From Flavobacterium azooxidireducens (GTDB lineage: Bacteria > Bacteroidota > Bacteroidia > Flavobacteriales > Flavobacteriaceae): a stretch of DNA of 64,000 nucleotides. How positions within the stretch are numbered: the first letter of the stretch is position 1; each line of letters starts with the position of its first letter. The notes beneath the pieces are model-generated. The model searched no databases, was not told where the DNA came from, and saw only the letters and a list, made by a program, of their open reading frames with translations. The stretch lies in the NCBI RefSeq assembly GCF_023195775.1, contig NZ_CP096205.1:2294001-2358000 (forward strand), in the 5' to 3' direction. Below are positions 1 through 9,719 of this stretch, piece after piece. A program made the position numbers and the translations under genes.

Positions 1-3000
1 AATTTTTACTTCTTGCATTACTTTTTGTAGTGTCTGGAAACGGAGTTCTTGCTCAAAGTGCTTCATCTTACACTTTTACCGCAACAACTGCAACTTATTC
101 CAATTTATCAAGCCCCAATAATATTACAGGATTAAACAATTCTTCAGATGATGATTTGTCTAATGCGGTAAGTATTGGATTTACCTTTAATTTTGCAGGA
201 ACAAATTACACGCAGTTTAAAGTGAGTAGTAATGGTTTTATTACGTTCAATGTTTCTTCAACTGATGCTTTTTTTGATAATACAATAGCAAATGCGGGCA
301 CAAGCAAACCTATATTAATGCCTCTATGGGATGATTTGCAAAGCACAACTCGAGTTAGATACCGATTAGAAGGCACTTCTCCAAGCCGAATCATGAAAAT
401 TGAATTTAGAGGAAATGAGTGGAATTATGATTCCGGTGCTGATGCAATCAAATTTCAAGTTTGGTTATATGAAACCTCTAATAGAATAGAATATCGATAC
501 CAACAAAGTTCTGATCCAGTTAATAACCCTAGTGCCACAATAGGAATTTATGATGCTAACGACACTTATTTAACATTAAATGGTTCCGGATCATCTCCAA
601 GTGCTAGTTCAACAACATTTACTACTACTATTAACGCCAAACCAGCAAGCAATCAAGTTTTTAGATTTGATCCGCCATCGGTTCCGGTTATTACGTCATC
701 TGCTGCAAGTTTATCAACCTTTAGTGCATGTAATTTGACAGTTTCCAACAGTCAAACTTTTCTGGTATCAGGTGTTTCATTAACTGCAAATATTGTAATT
801 ACAGCCCCGACCGGATTTGAAGTTTCAACCGATAATGTTAACTTTTTTGATACAAGAACCTTAACTCAATCAGGAGGGAACGTTGCCACAACCACCATTT
901 ATGCACGAATGAAATCTTTGGCTACCAACCCAACTTCCGGTAATATTACCATTGCTAGTACGGGAGCAACGACAAGAAACATTTCGGTTACTGGTTTATT
1001 GCTATCTCCAACCGGAGTTTCTGCAGGTAGTGATGTTGCAATATGTGCTTCATCCTCTGTTGTTTTAGACGGGAATGTGGCTATTGTTACTGGTACGCAA
1101 ACGCTGTCTTCTATTAACAATGAAGTTGGTTTTACTACGATGACCACAAACGACTTGGATAGATGGGGAATATCTAACACATCTAATGCAGGAGGTAGTG
1201 CCGCTGAGTTACAAATGCAATATTTTTCCGGGAGTAACCCTACACCTATTTTTGCATGGGCACAATCGCCTTTGTTGGATGCAACAGATTACACAGATTT
1301 GTCTATGACATTTAAACATAATGTAGATTGGTTTTCCGGAACAGTCCCTTTGTTTTTACAGACTTCAACGGATGGTACAACTTGGACGACCCAATGGAAT
1401 TTAAACGCCACAGCTAATGTTGCCGCAAACACTGTTACTGTAAATTTATCCTCTGTGGATAATACATCATTTTATTATAGATTTTTGTTTGATGGAAATA
1501 TATACAATATCGATTTTTGGTTCATTGATGATATAACGATTACAGGAACAGCTCCATTGCCAGCAACTTATTCTTGGACATCTGTTCCTCCAGGATTTAC
1601 ATCTTCTATTCAAGATCCTACTGTTAATCCAACTGTTACAACCACATACACTTTAGCTGTAACAAGAAATGGTTGTACAGTTACCGATGAGGTAGTTGTA
1701 ACTGTTGCATCTACTATTTGGAATGGAGCCGCATGGAGTAATGGCGAACCAACAAGTACTAAAGCAGCCTTGTTTGAAGGTGATTTTACGTCTTCCACAG
1801 ATATTAATGCTTGTTCAATAACTGTAACAAACAATGCAGAAGTTGTTATTTCCACAGGAGATACTGTTACACTTTCAGGAGGATTAACAGTAAATACAGG
1901 AAGTGCTTTCACATTAGAAAACGATGCTTATCTTATGCAAAGCGGAACAACCAATTTAAACAACGGTGCTATTACAGTTGAAAAACTAACACAAGATTTA
2001 ATGCGTTTAGATTATGTTCTTTGGTCTTCGCCGGTTGAAAATCAAAATTTATTGAGCTTTTCTCCACTAACCGTTACCAATCGTTTTTACACGTATAATT
2101 CATCTTCAGACAGTTATTCTACAATTGCTCCCGGTGCTAATAACTTCAGTACAGGGAAAGGCTATTTAATTAGAATGCCGGATAACCATCCAACTTCGCC
2201 AACCGCTTGGCAAGGAAGCTTTGTTGGAAAACCCAACAGTGGTGATTTATCGATTGCTTTGTCAACTGCTGGTGGCGGTTACAATGCAGTTGGAAATCCG
2301 TATCCTTCACCTATTAGTATTGAAAAATTTTTAGATGATAATAGTAGTTTGATAAGCGGAGATCTTTATTTCTGGAGAAAAACGAATAACACTCTCGGAA
2401 GTGCTTATGTAACTTTTAGCGGTGGAGCTTTTAGTGATGGTCCTCATTCATTTGACAATATCCAACCTGGACAAGGATTTTTTGTAAAAGCCAATAATGC
2501 AGGAAATTTACAATTCAATAATTTACAAAGAGAGTTGACTAGTGGTGTTTTTTATCGAAATGAACAAATTGCTGAAACATCCAGAATCTGGTTACACTTA
2601 AAAAACAATAATTCAATTGTGGGCAACATGGCAATTGGTTATAGAGCAGACGCTACAAATGAAATTGATTCAAATTTAGATGGAGAATATATTAATGATA
2701 GTTCATTAGCTTTGAATTCGATTGTTGCCCAAACAGAACTTTCTGTTCAGCATCGTGCCGAATTTGTTTCAGCAGATGTGGTGCCATTGAGTTTTAAAAC
2801 AAATAATGCTGGAAGTTATGAAATTGCAATCAATACAGTAGATGGTTTGTTTTTAAATGAGGAGCAACAAATTTTCTTAAAAGATAATTTACTTTCAATT
2901 GAACATAACTTGAAAAATGAAAGTTATAGTTTTGTTTCAGATGCCGGAACTTTTGCAAATCGTTTTGAAATTATTTACCAAAGTACATTGTCGGTAGAAA

Positions 3001-3242
3001 ACCCAGTTCTTCAACATTCGGTTGTTGTTTTTTCAAAAGATAAAACAATCCAAATTAATTCAGGTTTAACTACTTTAACTAATGTAAAAGTATTTGATTT
3101 GAGAGGAAGATTATTGGCTGAGCAAAACGATGTAAATGCCTCAACGGTTTCTATTCCTTTAACTCAAGTTGAAAACCAAGTGCTAATTGTTCAGATTACT
3201 TCTACAGATGGACAAACTACTTCTAAAAAAGTAGCTCACTAA
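1..3242 (+). CDS. T9SS-secreted multidomain surface protein, 5' end missing
   Basis: The frame is open to the left edge: bases 3-29 encode hydrophobic residues (FLLLALLFVV) that lead into SGNGVLAQS, so a signal peptide is cut by the window and the true start lies upstream. The GTG at 30 sits inside that signal and is not the start. The body is beta-rich and Ser/Thr/Asn-rich. It holds an N-terminal sandwich-like region (IGFTFNFAG, SSNGFITF), a second module with the pattern TAPTGFEVS, a PKD/Ig-like stretch and a long C-terminal region beginning near VLWSSPVENQ. The last 75 or so residues (VKVFDLRGRLL ... TTSKKVAH) look like a T9SS sorting domain without the usual YPNP start. The last third is clearly paralogous to the 2315-residue protein at 25475-32422. 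The ligand is unknown; a cell-surface or secreted adhesin-like role is inferred. Confidence 0.85.
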   Translation, partial: FLLLALLFVVSGNGVLAQSASSYTFTATTATYSNLSSPNNITGLNNSSDDDLSNAVSIGFTFNFAGTNYTQFKVSSNGFITFNVSSTDAFFDNTIANAGTSKPILMPLWDDLQSTTRVRYRLEGTSPSRIMKIEFRGNEWNYDSGADAIKFQVWLYETSNRIEYRYQQSSDPVNNPSATIGIYDANDTYLTLNGSGSSPSASSTTFTTTINAKPASNQVFRFDPPSVPVITSSAASLSTFSACNLTVSNSQTFLVSGVSLTANIVITAPTGFEVSTDNVNFFDTRTLTQSGGNVATTTIYARMKSLATNPTSGNITIASTGATTRNISVTGLLLSPTGVSAGSDVAICASSSVVLDGNVAIVTGTQTLSSINNEVGFTTMTTNDLDRWGISNTSNAGGSAAELQMQYFSGSNPTPIFAWAQSPLLDATDYTDLSMTFKHNVDWFSGTVPLFLQTSTDGTTWTTQWNLNATANVAANTVTVNLSSVDNTSFYYRFLFDGNIYNIDFWFIDDITITGTAPLPATYSWTSVPPGFTSSIQDPTVNPTVTTTYTLAVTRNGCTVTDEVVVTVASTIWNGAAWSNGEPTSTKAALFEGDFTSSTDINACSITVTNNAEVVISTGDTVTLSGGLTVNTGSAFTLENDAYLMQSGTTNLNNGAITVEKLTQDLMRLDYVLWSSPVENQNLLSFSPLTVTNRFYTYNSSSDSYSTIAPGANNFSTGKGYLIRMPDNHPTSPTAWQGSFVGKPNSGDLSIALSTAGGGYNAVGNPYPSPISIEKFLDDNSSLISGDLYFWRKTNNTLGSAYVTFSGGAFSDGPHSFDNIQPGQGFFVKANNAGNLQFNNLQRELTSGVFYRNEQIAETSRIWLHLKNNNSIVGNMAIGYRADATNEIDSNLDGEYINDSSLALNSIVAQTELSVQHRAEFVSADVVPLSFKTNNAGSYEIAINTVDGLFLNEEQQIFLKDNLLSIEHNLKNESYSFVSDAGTFANRFEIIYQSTLSVENPVLQHSVVVFSKDKTIQINSGLTTLTNVKVFDLRGRLLAEQNDVNASTVSIPLTQVENQVLIVQITSTDGQTTSKKVAH

Positions 3243-3265
3243 AAAATAATAATTATAAAATGCAA

Positions 3266-3293
3266 AACCTTCGAGCAATCGAAGGTTTTTTTT
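3266..3293 (+). terminator. intrinsic terminator
   Basis: A nine-base stem AACCTTCGA / TCGAAGGTT with loop GCAA is followed by eight T residues. It lies 24 bases after the stop of the first gene, so it ends that transcript. Confidence 0.85.
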
Positions 3294-3509
3294 ATGCTCA
3301 AAATCTATAAGTCAGTCAAACGACACATTTCAACGACCTATGGAAAGTGGCGTTATGTAAGCAATTATCGACGAAATGCATATTTTAACCATTCACTTTC
3401 ATTTCGTTATCCTTTTATCGAGTTTATCAACACGTTATCGAAAAAATAGGGTAGCGGCATACAATCGGGATACTTTTACATCAGAAATAAAAACAAAACG
3501 ATTTTTAAA

Positions 3510-3869
3510 ATGTATATGAAAGCAATCAACACTAAATTCTTAATCACTTTAATCTTAGTTATTTTTTCTGCTATTACTGAAGTTTCTGCTCAAACTACAG
3601 TGACTAACGAAATAGTTTCAGAAGAACAAGCACAAGAGATGATTCAAGAAAGTACTGTTGAAATGAGTTCAATTGAAATATCAAATTGGTTTTCCGGTGC
3701 AAAACAAGAAACGAAAGTTTCTGTTACAAAAGAAGAATCAACTACCATCAACCGTTCTGCTTTAGTTTCAAAAAAAGAACAATATTTAAAATCAGGAATG
3801 TCTAACAAAACACTTTTGATTCGTTCGATTATGAAAAAAGCAAACAGTTATGTAAACGCAACGGTTTAG
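3510..3869 (+). CDS. small exported protein of unknown function
   Basis: This 119-residue protein has an N-terminal signal peptide: a hydrophobic stretch from about residue 9 to 22, then SAQ. The mature part is short, hydrophilic, rich in Glu, Ser, Thr and Lys, has no cysteine, and contains no motif I recognise. Two ATGs are possible, at 3510 and 3516; the second gives the more typical MKAIN start. The gene stands alone between two terminators, so it is probably monocistronic. A role in the periplasm or outside the cell is inferred from the signal peptide only. Confidence 0.7.
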   Translation: MYMKAINTKFLITLILVIFSAITEVSAQTTVTNEIVSEEQAQEMIQESTVEMSSIEISNWFSGAKQETKVSVTKEESTTINRSALVSKKEQYLKSGMSNKTLLIRSIMKKANSYVNATV

Positions 3870-3916
3870 TTTTACGTCAAAAAGAAACTAAACAATCAGT
3901 TACTAAAACCCTTCAT

Positions 3917-3940
3917 AACCCTTCTTTTAGAGGGGTTTTT
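3917..3940 (+). terminator. intrinsic terminator
   Basis: Stem AACCCTTC / GAGGGGTT (one G-T pair), loop TTTTA, then a T run, placed 48 bases after the stop of the small exported protein gene. Confidence 0.75.
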
Positions 3941-4091
3941 GATTTTATATAGGTTTTGGTAATTTCTGTTTTTTGCAAAGCAAAGTTCAGTTGTTTCCTT
4001 TAGATATCCTTGTTTAATTTACAGTTATCATCAGATTCTCATTCAAAACCCACAAATACTCATTTACCGATTAACTTCTAAAAGGATGACT

Positions 4092-4099
4092 TATATTTG
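4092..4099 (+). promoter_or_regulatory. Bacteroidetes-type -7 element (TAtaTTTG)
   Basis: A perfect match to TAnnTTTG lies just upstream of the sensor kinase gene. No clear TTG -33 element is visible about 20 bases upstream. Transcription would begin near 4106, which leaves only about 10 bases before the ATG at 4117 and argues against the ATG at 4108. Confidence 0.45.
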
Positions 4100-4116
4100 T
4101 TTTTCAAATGATGTTT

Positions 4117-6084
4117 ATGAAGAAGTTATACCTTTTATTCTTTTTGTATTGCTGTAGTTTTATCGTTGTTTTTGCACAAAATAAAACGGCAGACAGTTTA
4201 AAGAATGTGCTCAATCAAACAAAAAACGACATTGAAAAAGTGCAACTTCTCAATGAAATTGCCGATTATTATAAAAGTAGTAATCCTGTTTTGATGAATG
4301 AGTATGCTACAAAAGCATTAGCCTTAGCAAAAAAAATCAACTATCAAACCGAAGAAGGAACAGCCTTGCTTAATTTGGGAATTGCTAAAATAATTACAGG
4401 AAATTATCCCGAAGCATTAGACTTTTTCTCGCAAGCCAAATTGGTGTATGAAAACGAATTGGCTGTTAATTCAAAAGACAATCTGAAGCTTAAAAACGGA
4501 TTAGCCAGAGTGTATGGAAGCATGGGAATTGTTTTTTCTGAACAAAGCAATTATGCAAAAGCACTTCAACATCACCTAAAAGCGGTTTCCATTTATGAAG
4601 AAACAAAAGAAGAAGATAAATTAGCACGCGTTTATAATAATATTGGAATTGTTTACCGAGCCCAAAACGAAGATTTCAAAGCCTTGGATTATTTTAGTAA
4701 AGCTCAAAAAATTCAAGAGAAAATTGGTGACAGAACGGTTGGTATCACAATTACCAACATCGGAAATCTTCATTTAAAACAAAACAACTTCAAAGAAGCA
4801 GAAGACTATTATACGAAAGCAAAATACTATTTTGAAAAATTCCCTAATCCGCGTGGTTTGGGGGAATTGCATAATAACTTCGGATTACTTCACAAGAAGA
4901 ATTCAACTTCAGAAAAAGCGTTAGAAAGTTGGAATTTAGCCTTGCAATCATTCGATTTAATTGATGATAAATTCGGAAAATCCGACACCTATTTGTTCAT
5001 GGGTGAGTATTTTTATGAGCAAAACAATGGGAGTGAAGCTTTAAAATATGCTCAAAAAGCAGCCGAGTTATCCAAACAACTTAATGTTTTAGAAGGCACT
5101 GCTTTGGCAGAAAAATTATTGAGTTCCATTTATGAAAAACTCAATCAACCTTCCGAAGCATTCAAACATTTCAAATTATACAAAACAGCACAAGACAGCT
5201 TGATAAATCATGAAAATATTAGAAAAAGCGTGCAAGCTGAAATGAATTATGAATTTGAAAAGAAAGAAGCCATCAAGAAAAAAGAAGAGGAAAAGAAAAC
5301 ATTGCTTTTAGCCGAAAAATCGAAAAGACAAACCTTACAAACTATTTTTATTGCCTTGTTTGTGTTGCTTTTGTTGGGAATTGCTTTTTTGATTTACAAC
5401 CGAATTCAGTTAAAGAAAAATTTAACCCTTCAAAAAGAACTCGCAGAATACGAGCAGAAAGCGTTGCATTTGCAAATGAATCCGCATTTCGTGTTTAATT
5501 GTTTGGGATCAATTTCGAGTTTTATTGTGCAAAACGGAACAGATTCGGCCATCAAATACTTATCAAAATTTTCAAAATTGATGCGATTAACGTTAGAATA
5601 TTCTAAAGAATCGCTAATTCCGATTGACAAAGAAATTGAAAGTTTACAAAATTATTTAGAACTCGAACAACTTCGTTTCAATAATGTTTTTGAATTCAAA
5701 ATAACCAAAAGTCTGGAAATAGAAGATGATATGGCGTTGCCACCTTTATTATTACAACCCTTTGTGGAAAATGCAATTATCCATGGCTTAATTCCTAAAA
5801 AAGAAAACGGAACTATTTCAGTTGATTTTTCGATTGAAAAAGATAATCTGGTTTGCACCATTTTAGATGATGGAATTGGGTTTGACAAATCCAAAGAAAT
5901 CAAAGAAAATTTAGTGGCCATTCACAAATCGATGGCATTGGATATTACCAAAAAAAGATTAGAAATGATGGAAGCCTCTACCGCTCAAAAAGCCAAAGTG
6001 GAAATTAAAGAAATAAGAAATGATTTAGGAGAAATTCAAGGCACAAAAGTCGTACTGAATTTACCAATCCAATATATAAAATAA
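4117..6084 (+). CDS. TPR-containing sensor histidine kinase, LytS/YehU type
   Basis: The protein has a signal peptide (MKKLYLLFFLYCCSFIVVFAQ), then a periplasmic TPR array over roughly residues 45-340 (repeats such as YNNIGIVYRAQNEDFKALDYF), a coiled-coil-like KKEEEKK segment and one membrane helix at about 409-428. The cytoplasmic part has the His_kinase family H-box LQMNPHFVFN with likely phospho-His 457, an N-box PFVENAIIHG (N552) and a DDGIGFD G-box. This layout is typical of Bacteroidetes two-component sensors that pair with LytTR regulators, and such a gene follows after 57 bases. In-frame ATGs lie at 4108, 4111 and 4117; I prefer 4117, which gives a normal signal peptide. The signal sensed is unknown. 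Confidence 0.9.
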   Translation: MKKLYLLFFLYCCSFIVVFAQNKTADSLKNVLNQTKNDIEKVQLLNEIADYYKSSNPVLMNEYATKALALAKKINYQTEEGTALLNLGIAKIITGNYPEALDFFSQAKLVYENELAVNSKDNLKLKNGLARVYGSMGIVFSEQSNYAKALQHHLKAVSIYEETKEEDKLARVYNNIGIVYRAQNEDFKALDYFSKAQKIQEKIGDRTVGITITNIGNLHLKQNNFKEAEDYYTKAKYYFEKFPNPRGLGELHNNFGLLHKKNSTSEKALESWNLALQSFDLIDDKFGKSDTYLFMGEYFYEQNNGSEALKYAQKAAELSKQLNVLEGTALAEKLLSSIYEKLNQPSEAFKHFKLYKTAQDSLINHENIRKSVQAEMNYEFEKKEAIKKKEEEKKTLLLAEKSKRQTLQTIFIALFVLLLLGIAFLIYNRIQLKKNLTLQKELAEYEQKALHLQMNPHFVFNCLGSISSFIVQNGTDSAIKYLSKFSKLMRLTLEYSKESLIPIDKEIESLQNYLELEQLRFNNVFEFKITKSLEIEDDMALPPLLLQPFVENAIIHGLIPKKENGTISVDFSIEKDNLVCTILDDGIGFDKSKEIKENLVAIHKSMALDITKKRLEMMEASTAQKAKVEIKEIRNDLGEIQGTKVVLNLPIQYIK

Positions 6085-6141
6085 CAATAAACGGTTTGCG
6101 ACCCCAACAAAAACTCGCAACCCGAAACCCGCAACAAAAAA

Positions 6142-6903
6142 ATGACAACAGCCATATTAATAGACGACGATGCCAACCTGAGAGCCGGAATGCGACAAAT
6201 GCTTTCTCGGTATGCTCCTGATATTTCCATTATTGGAGAAGCAGACAGTGTGCAATCCGGTGTGGAAACCATCCACCGATTGAAACCTCAAGTTTTGTTT
6301 TTAGATATTCAATTAACAGACGGAACCGGTTTTGATGTGTTGGAACAATTGGCGGAACTTAACGGAAAAATCACTTCGCAAGTGGTTTTTATCACCGCTC
6401 ATGAACAATATGCTATTAAGGCGTTTCGATTTAGTGCATTGGATTTTTTGTTAAAACCCGTAGATCCGGAAGAATTGCAAAAAGTGATTGGGAAGATTAA
6501 TCAAGTTTTATCACAAAGTGATAATTATGCTCACATCGATTTGTTGTTGGAGAACATACGAAGAAAAGTAGATAATTTCAAACGAATTGCTCTTTCTACT
6601 TCAGACGGAATTCATTTGTTTGAAGTTAGCGATATTATCAGATGCGAAAGCGAAGATAATTACACCAAGTTTTACATCAAAAACAGCAAGCCGATTTTGA
6701 TTTCCAAAACGTTGAAAGAATATGAAGAGTTGTTGACCGAACATGGTTTTGAACGCATCCATCAATCGCATTTAATCAATTTGGCTTATTTGAAATCATA
6801 TATCAAAAAAGACGGTGGTTATGTGGTGATGGCAGATAATAGTAATTTGCCGATTTCACAACGAAAAAAAGAACGATTACAGGAATTATTGAAGACGATG
6901 TAG
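6142..6903 (+). CDS. LytTR-family response regulator
   Basis: This 253-residue DNA-binding regulator is the partner of the preceding kinase. The receiver domain (about 1-120) has the acidic pocket DDD 8-10, phospho-acceptor D55 in LFLDIQ, T85 in FITAHEQ and K105 in LLKPVD. The LytTR DNA-binding domain covers about 145-250, with the usual ESEDNYTKFY and RIHQSHLINL blocks. The lengths are normal for the family. Co-transcription with the kinase is likely because the gap is short and no terminator is visible. Its target genes cannot be read from the sequence. Confidence 0.93.
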   Translation: MTTAILIDDDANLRAGMRQMLSRYAPDISIIGEADSVQSGVETIHRLKPQVLFLDIQLTDGTGFDVLEQLAELNGKITSQVVFITAHEQYAIKAFRFSALDFLLKPVDPEELQKVIGKINQVLSQSDNYAHIDLLLENIRRKVDNFKRIALSTSDGIHLFEVSDIIRCESEDNYTKFYIKNSKPILISKTLKEYEELLTEHGFERIHQSHLINLAYLKSYIKKDGGYVVMADNSNLPISQRKKERLQELLKTM

Positions 6904-7014
6904 CGAATTCTAATTTGAAACACATGAATACTCAATTACTATAAATTAAAAGAATTATCCATTTTATATTTACAAAATAAATAGAAAACGATTTACAATA
7001 TAACCAAAATCAAC

Positions 7015-9705
7015 ATGAAAAAAATCCTACTCATACTATTATTTATAACGAATTGGGCTAATGCTCAAATTATAAATATACCCGACTCAAATTTTAAAGG
7101 AATGTTGCTTAACGCTTCTCCTTCCAACAGTATTGCAACCGATATGAATAATTTTACGATTACTATCGATACAAATGGAGACGGTGAAATTCAGTTAAGT
7201 GAGGCTTTGCAAGTTTATAATCTACGAATTATACAAGCAAACATAGCGGATTTAACAGGAATTGAGTATTTTACAAGTCTTCTTACTTTGAATTGCGGTT
7301 TTAATCAGCTTACTTCCTTAGCAGGAGTAACATCTTTGCCAAATTTAACTGGATTAACGTGTGAGTACAACCAGTTTACTGCTTTGGATGTCAGTAGTAT
7401 AGCCACTTTGAGTCAACTGCGATGTAATAATAATTCGATTACGTCTTTAAATTTTAACGATAGCTTAATCCTTTTGGATAGCAGTCACAATCCTTTGGGT
7501 ACACTTAATGTAAACGCATTGACCAATTTGGAGGTTTTACGTTGTAATGCCAATTTGTTATCCAATTTAGATGTAACCAATCAGGTTAATTTAAATGTTT
7601 TACATTGTAAATCAAACTCACTTTCATCTCTAAATGTAAGCACTTTAGTCAATCTGATAAATTTAGATTTTAGTGCTAATACTATCAATACCATCGACTT
7701 AACAGCATTGGTAGATTTGGAATATCTTACTTGTTCTCAGAACGGACTTACTTCTTTAAATGTAAGTTCTTCTCCTAATTTAATTGAACTTGTAGCTCAT
7801 GACAACGAAATACCTTCTTTGAATGTGGCTGCGTTGGCTAACTTAGAAAAACTACAGATTAATGATAATCAGTTAACCAGTATTGATTTAACAGGATTGA
7901 ATAATCTTAAATATTTGTCGTGCCACTATAATCCGTTAACCACATTAACGTTAACTTCTCAAACAAATTTGGAACATTTATTATACGGAAATCAAGAATT
8001 GGCAACTATTGATGTTGGTAATCAAGTTAATTTAGAGAGTCTTTCTGCTTATGAACTAACACAATTGCCGACCAACATTGAAAATCTTCAAAACCTTAAA
8101 TCGTTAGTGATTATTATATCTGAAATGGAAGAAATTGATGTTTCCTATTTATCCTCTTTAACTAGTTTTTCTTGTTTTGATAGTGAACAGTTAACTTATG
8201 TGAACGTTAAAAACGGTAATGATTTTACCACTAACGGAATCAGTTTCTCAAACAACCCCAATTTACTATTTGTATGTGTAAATGATAATGATCTCAATAA
8301 TGTGTATGATTTAGGTGAAGGTAATGGTGATTTTCACGCAAGTTCCTATTGTACTTTTACTCCCGGAGGAGATTATAATACTATTAAAGGTTCTGTCCTA
8401 TGGAATTGTGATGAAGATGAAAGAACAATTTACACTAAAGTAACAATTTATGACGGAATAGTAGAAGGAGCAACATTTACAGACCAAAATGGAGAATATA
8501 CTTTTTTCACACAAGCGGGAACACAAATCATTTTACCTGTTATAGAAAACCCAAGCTTCTTTACTTTAACGCCACCCATTAACGCTGTTATTTTTCCGGA
8601 CAATAATAATAATGTAGAAACGTTAGATTTCTGTATTTCGCCAAATGGAATTAATCCTGATTTAGAAGTAGTTATTGCTCCGCTTTTGCCAGCTCGTCCG
8701 GGGTTTAACGCAACCTATGAAATTGTTTATAGAAATAAAGGTAACACAGTATTGTCACAAGATTATGGTTTAAGCTTTTTCTACAACCAACACTTAATGA
8801 CCTATGTTTCTGCAACGGTTAATCCCGATACTCAAATTGAAGGAACCTTAAATTGGAGTTACGAAAATTTGTTACCTTTTGAAAGTAGAAGTATTATTGT
8901 AACGATGTTAATTAATACTCCTACCGATATTGAAAATCCGGTAAATATAGATGATGTGTTAACTTTTACTTCGATAATTACTCCTCAAGCAGGAGATGAA
9001 AATGTGGTTGATAATACTTTTATATTTAATCAAGTAGTAGTTGGTGCTTATGACCCAAATGACATTACCTGTATCGAAGGCGATGTGGTGAGTCCTGATT
9101 ATATCGGAGAAGAATTGCATTATATCATCCGTTTTGAAAACACCGGAAACTTTTATGCCGAAAATGTAGTGGTTGTCATGGATATTGATCCTACAAAATA
9201 TGATGTTTCCAGTTTGAAAGTATTAAATAGTTCACACGATATGCGAGCACAAGTAAGAGGAAATAAAGCCGAGTTTATTTTTAGTAATATTTATTTAGAT
9301 TCAGGAGGACATGGAAATATCTTATTGGTTATGAATTCTAAAAACTCGTTAACAACCGGTGATTTTGTAAAAAGCAAAGCGGATATTTATTTTGATTACA
9401 ACTATCCGATTATAACCAACGAAGCCGAAACTTTATTTGAAGCATTGAGTGTTGTAAATCCTGTTTTAGACAACATCATTTCAATTTATCCAAATCCGAC
9501 TAAAGATATTGTCAACATCAGTATCAAAGATAATTCAACCATCAAAACCATTGAATTGTATGATATTCAAGGAAGGTTATTGCAAACGCAAATTGTGAAT
9601 AATGTAACTTCTGAATTAAATTTAGCAGATAGAGCAAACGGAATGTATTTTATAAAAATAAATACAGATTTAGGAAGTAAATTAGAAAAATTAGTTAAGA
9701 AATAA
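7015..9705 (+). CDS. leucine-rich-repeat T9SS surface protein (paralogue 1)
   Basis: The signal peptide ends at ANAQ. It is followed by an N-terminal box IPDSNFKGMLL and an EF-hand-like loop DTNGDGEIQLSEA near residues 58-70. About 14 leucine-rich repeats follow (pattern LxxLxCxxNxLxxLDVS) to roughly residue 420. Then come an SdrD-B-like segment after CTFTPGGDYNT, a DUF11/DUF7619-like region (PNDITCIEGDVVSP, IRFENTGN) and a canonical type A sorting domain starting ISIYPNPTKD and ending KLEKLVKK. The protein is therefore probably exported through T9SS and kept at the surface or released. The gene is 14 bases upstream of a paralogue and is probably co-transcribed with it. The binding partner is unknown. 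Confidence 0.9.
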   Translation: MKKILLILLFITNWANAQIINIPDSNFKGMLLNASPSNSIATDMNNFTITIDTNGDGEIQLSEALQVYNLRIIQANIADLTGIEYFTSLLTLNCGFNQLTSLAGVTSLPNLTGLTCEYNQFTALDVSSIATLSQLRCNNNSITSLNFNDSLILLDSSHNPLGTLNVNALTNLEVLRCNANLLSNLDVTNQVNLNVLHCKSNSLSSLNVSTLVNLINLDFSANTINTIDLTALVDLEYLTCSQNGLTSLNVSSSPNLIELVAHDNEIPSLNVAALANLEKLQINDNQLTSIDLTGLNNLKYLSCHYNPLTTLTLTSQTNLEHLLYGNQELATIDVGNQVNLESLSAYELTQLPTNIENLQNLKSLVIIISEMEEIDVSYLSSLTSFSCFDSEQLTYVNVKNGNDFTTNGISFSNNPNLLFVCVNDNDLNNVYDLGEGNGDFHASSYCTFTPGGDYNTIKGSVLWNCDEDERTIYTKVTIYDGIVEGATFTDQNGEYTFFTQAGTQIILPVIENPSFFTLTPPINAVIFPDNNNNVETLDFCISPNGINPDLEVVIAPLLPARPGFNATYEIVYRNKGNTVLSQDYGLSFFYNQHLMTYVSATVNPDTQIEGTLNWSYENLLPFESRSIIVTMLINTPTDIENPVNIDDVLTFTSIITPQAGDENVVDNTFIFNQVVVGAYDPNDITCIEGDVVSPDYIGEELHYIIRFENTGNFYAENVVVVMDIDPTKYDVSSLKVLNSSHDMRAQVRGNKAEFIFSNIYLDSGGHGNILLVMNSKNSLTTGDFVKSKADIYFDYNYPIITNEAETLFEALSVVNPVLDNIISIYPNPTKDIVNISIKDNSTIKTIELYDIQGRLLQTQIVNNVTSELNLADRANGMYFIKINTDLGSKLEKLVKK

Positions 9706-9719
9706 AATAAAAAATTGTT